NCBI RefSeq assembly: GCF_050920705.1
Contig: NZ_CP154799.1
Span: 558,001 to 622,000 of the forward strand
Direction: 5' to 3'
Length of the DNA: 64,000 nt
Source: Regnicoccus_A sp014224355
GTDB taxonomy: Bacteria > Cyanobacteriota > Cyanobacteriia > PCC-6307 > Cyanobiaceae
Of this stretch, positions 62,904-64,000 are shown in pieces. The first letter of the stretch is position 1. Every line of letters begins with the position of its first letter. Position numbers and translations under genes: made by a program. The notes under the pieces are model-generated. The model was not told the DNA's origin. It was given only the letters and a program-made list of their open reading frames with translations, and did no database searches.

Positions 62904-64000
62904 TGCACGGCGACGATTAGGTAGGCGGGTCCGCGCAACTACATAGGCGGGTCTCAAGACGCGACAACAGGGCTCCGATCACGGTCTTGAGCGTTGTCAT
63001 GCCCGCCCCTCTGTCGTTGCGGATCAAGGAGCGGTACATGGCCAAGCGCTCAGGCGGGCTCAGCCAGCAGATCGCCGCTGATGCTGTGGGGATCTCCGTG
63101 CGCAGTGCCCAGCGGATTGACCGGGGCGATCACCAACCCCGAGACCATCAGGGCCGCCACTGGCGCACCCGCGCCGACCACTCGCCGATGTCTGGGACAG
63201 CGTCTTGGTGCCGATGCTCCAGAAGGCGCCGCAACTGGATCCGCAGACACTGCTGCTCCACCTGGAGGAGATCCGGCCCGGCCAGGAGTGGTACCGGCGC
63301 AAACGCACCCTGCAGCGGCGCGTGGAGCAGTGGCGGGCGCTGCACGGCCCGGCCCAGGACGTGATGTTCCTGCAGGAGCACCGTGCCGGCGTGCTGGGTA
63401 TCTCCGATTTCACGCTGCTCAAGGGCGCCCCGATCACGATTGGTGGGGAGGTGCTGGAGCACCGGCTGTTCCACTTCCGTCTGCCCTTTTCGGGCTGGTG
63501 CCATGTGGAGGTGATCCACGGCGGCGAGAGCTTTGTGGCGCTCTCCGAGGCGCTCCAGAACGCCCTGGTCGCCTGCGGCGGTGTGCCGGCGGAGCACCGC
63601 ACCGACAGTCTCAGCGCCTGCTATCGCAACCGCGATGGCAGCTACGCCAAGGACTTCACCAGCCGCTACCGCGAGCTATGCGCCCACCTGGGCGTGGTCG
63701 CCACCCGCAACAACCGCGGCGTGGCCCACGAGAACGGCGCCATCGAGGGGTCCCATCGCCACTGGAAGAGGCGGCTGGAGCAGCAGCTGATCAAGCGCGG
63801 CAGCAAGGATTTTGAGACTGAGAGCGAGTACCGGCAGCTGGTGGCCCAGGTCACAGCCAGCCTGAACAACAGGGCGAGTGTGCAGCAGAACCTGGTGATC
63901 GAGCGGCTGCACCTGCGGCCGCTGCCGGTGGTGCGCTTTGCCGATTACGAACCCCTGGTGGTGCGGGTGCGGAGCACCAGCACGATTGAGGTGCGCTCAG
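62904..64000 (+). mobile_element. IS21 copy 2, continuing past the window end
   Basis: Starts with TGCACGGCGACG and is nearly identical to 33823-34919. Two differences stand out: one C is missing near 63178, and one C-to-T change lies near 63609. The insertion point is inside an IS-A fragment after GGCCAC. The right end and istB are outside the window. Confidence 0.92.
62987..64000 (+). pseudogene. istA: IS21 transposase IstA, frameshifted copy, 3' end outside window
   Basis: Same protein as istA at 33906. After RRGDHQ-type residues GRHWRTRAD the frame is lost because GACCACTCG replaces GACCCACTCG (near 63178). The remaining IstA sequence (HRLFHFRLPFSGW, NRGVAHENGAIEGSH) continues in another frame to the window end. 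The loss of one C again matches the error pattern of asd and mutS. Confidence 0.88.

Noticed and set aside
33237..63815. CRISPR-like direct repeats
   Set aside because: The repeated sequences are insertion-sequence copies and a dispersed 27-bp palindrome; there is no regular repeat-spacer pattern.

Overview
The window reads as a high-GC picocyanobacterial chromosome of the Cyanobium/Synechococcus type. A photosystem II gene (psbZ) sits directly upstream of ribH, and the surrounding housekeeping genes (asd, dapA, RNase J, tilS, a Ycf23-like DUF561 gene, uvrB, lysC, holA, precorrin-8X methylmutase, mutS) are tightly packed and often overlap by a few bases. I saw no rRNA, tRNA or CRISPR array.

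Region 1 (1-17.4 kb) is core metabolism, DNA repair and photosynthesis. Two of its genes, asd and mutS, carry a one-base deletion in a C run. A frameshift in an IS256 transposase and one in an IS21 copy have the same form, so sequencing or assembly error has to be considered.

Region 2 (17.4-30.3 kb) is a surface-polysaccharide locus, all on the + strand and mostly with overlapping or near-overlapping genes. It has an O-antigen-type ABC exporter and the CDP-3,6-dideoxysugar route RfbF-RfbG-RfbH. An unusual set follows: a short-chain dehydrogenase, a 3-dehydroquinate-synthase-like cyclase, a TPP-dependent acetolactate-synthase-like enzyme, an HpcH/HpaI aldolase and an NAD-dependent epimerase-like protein. 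Two glycosyltransferase-type genes close the run. Together they suggest a branched or carbocyclic nucleotide sugar that is polymerised and exported.

Region 3 (30.3-51.2 kb) is a transposon graveyard. Three copies of one 1.85-kb IS3-like element (called IS-A and IS-A' here) are present. One is split by IS21, one by both an IS5-type and an IS3-type element, and one has itself split an antitoxin gene. All three carry a hairpin behind orfB that keeps its pairing through compensatory changes. A 27-bp palindromic repeat occurs six times, several times inside coding sequence. Between the elements lies a set of small toxin-antitoxin modules (MNT-HEPN, Doc, DUF433-PIN, HicBA, a HipA remnant), many damaged, and three decayed fragments of one DUF3427 protein. 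A run of 53 C at 32.7 kb is probably an artefact.

Region 4 (51.3-60.1 kb) is an AT-richer island holding a 2,548-residue single-module, fully reducing type I polyketide synthase (KS-AT-DH-ER-KR-ACP-reductase) followed by a membrane-anchored sulfotransferase. It looks like a horizontally acquired two-gene pathway to a sulfated lipid-like product. Insertion sequences flank it on both sides, and the window ends inside a second IS21 copy.
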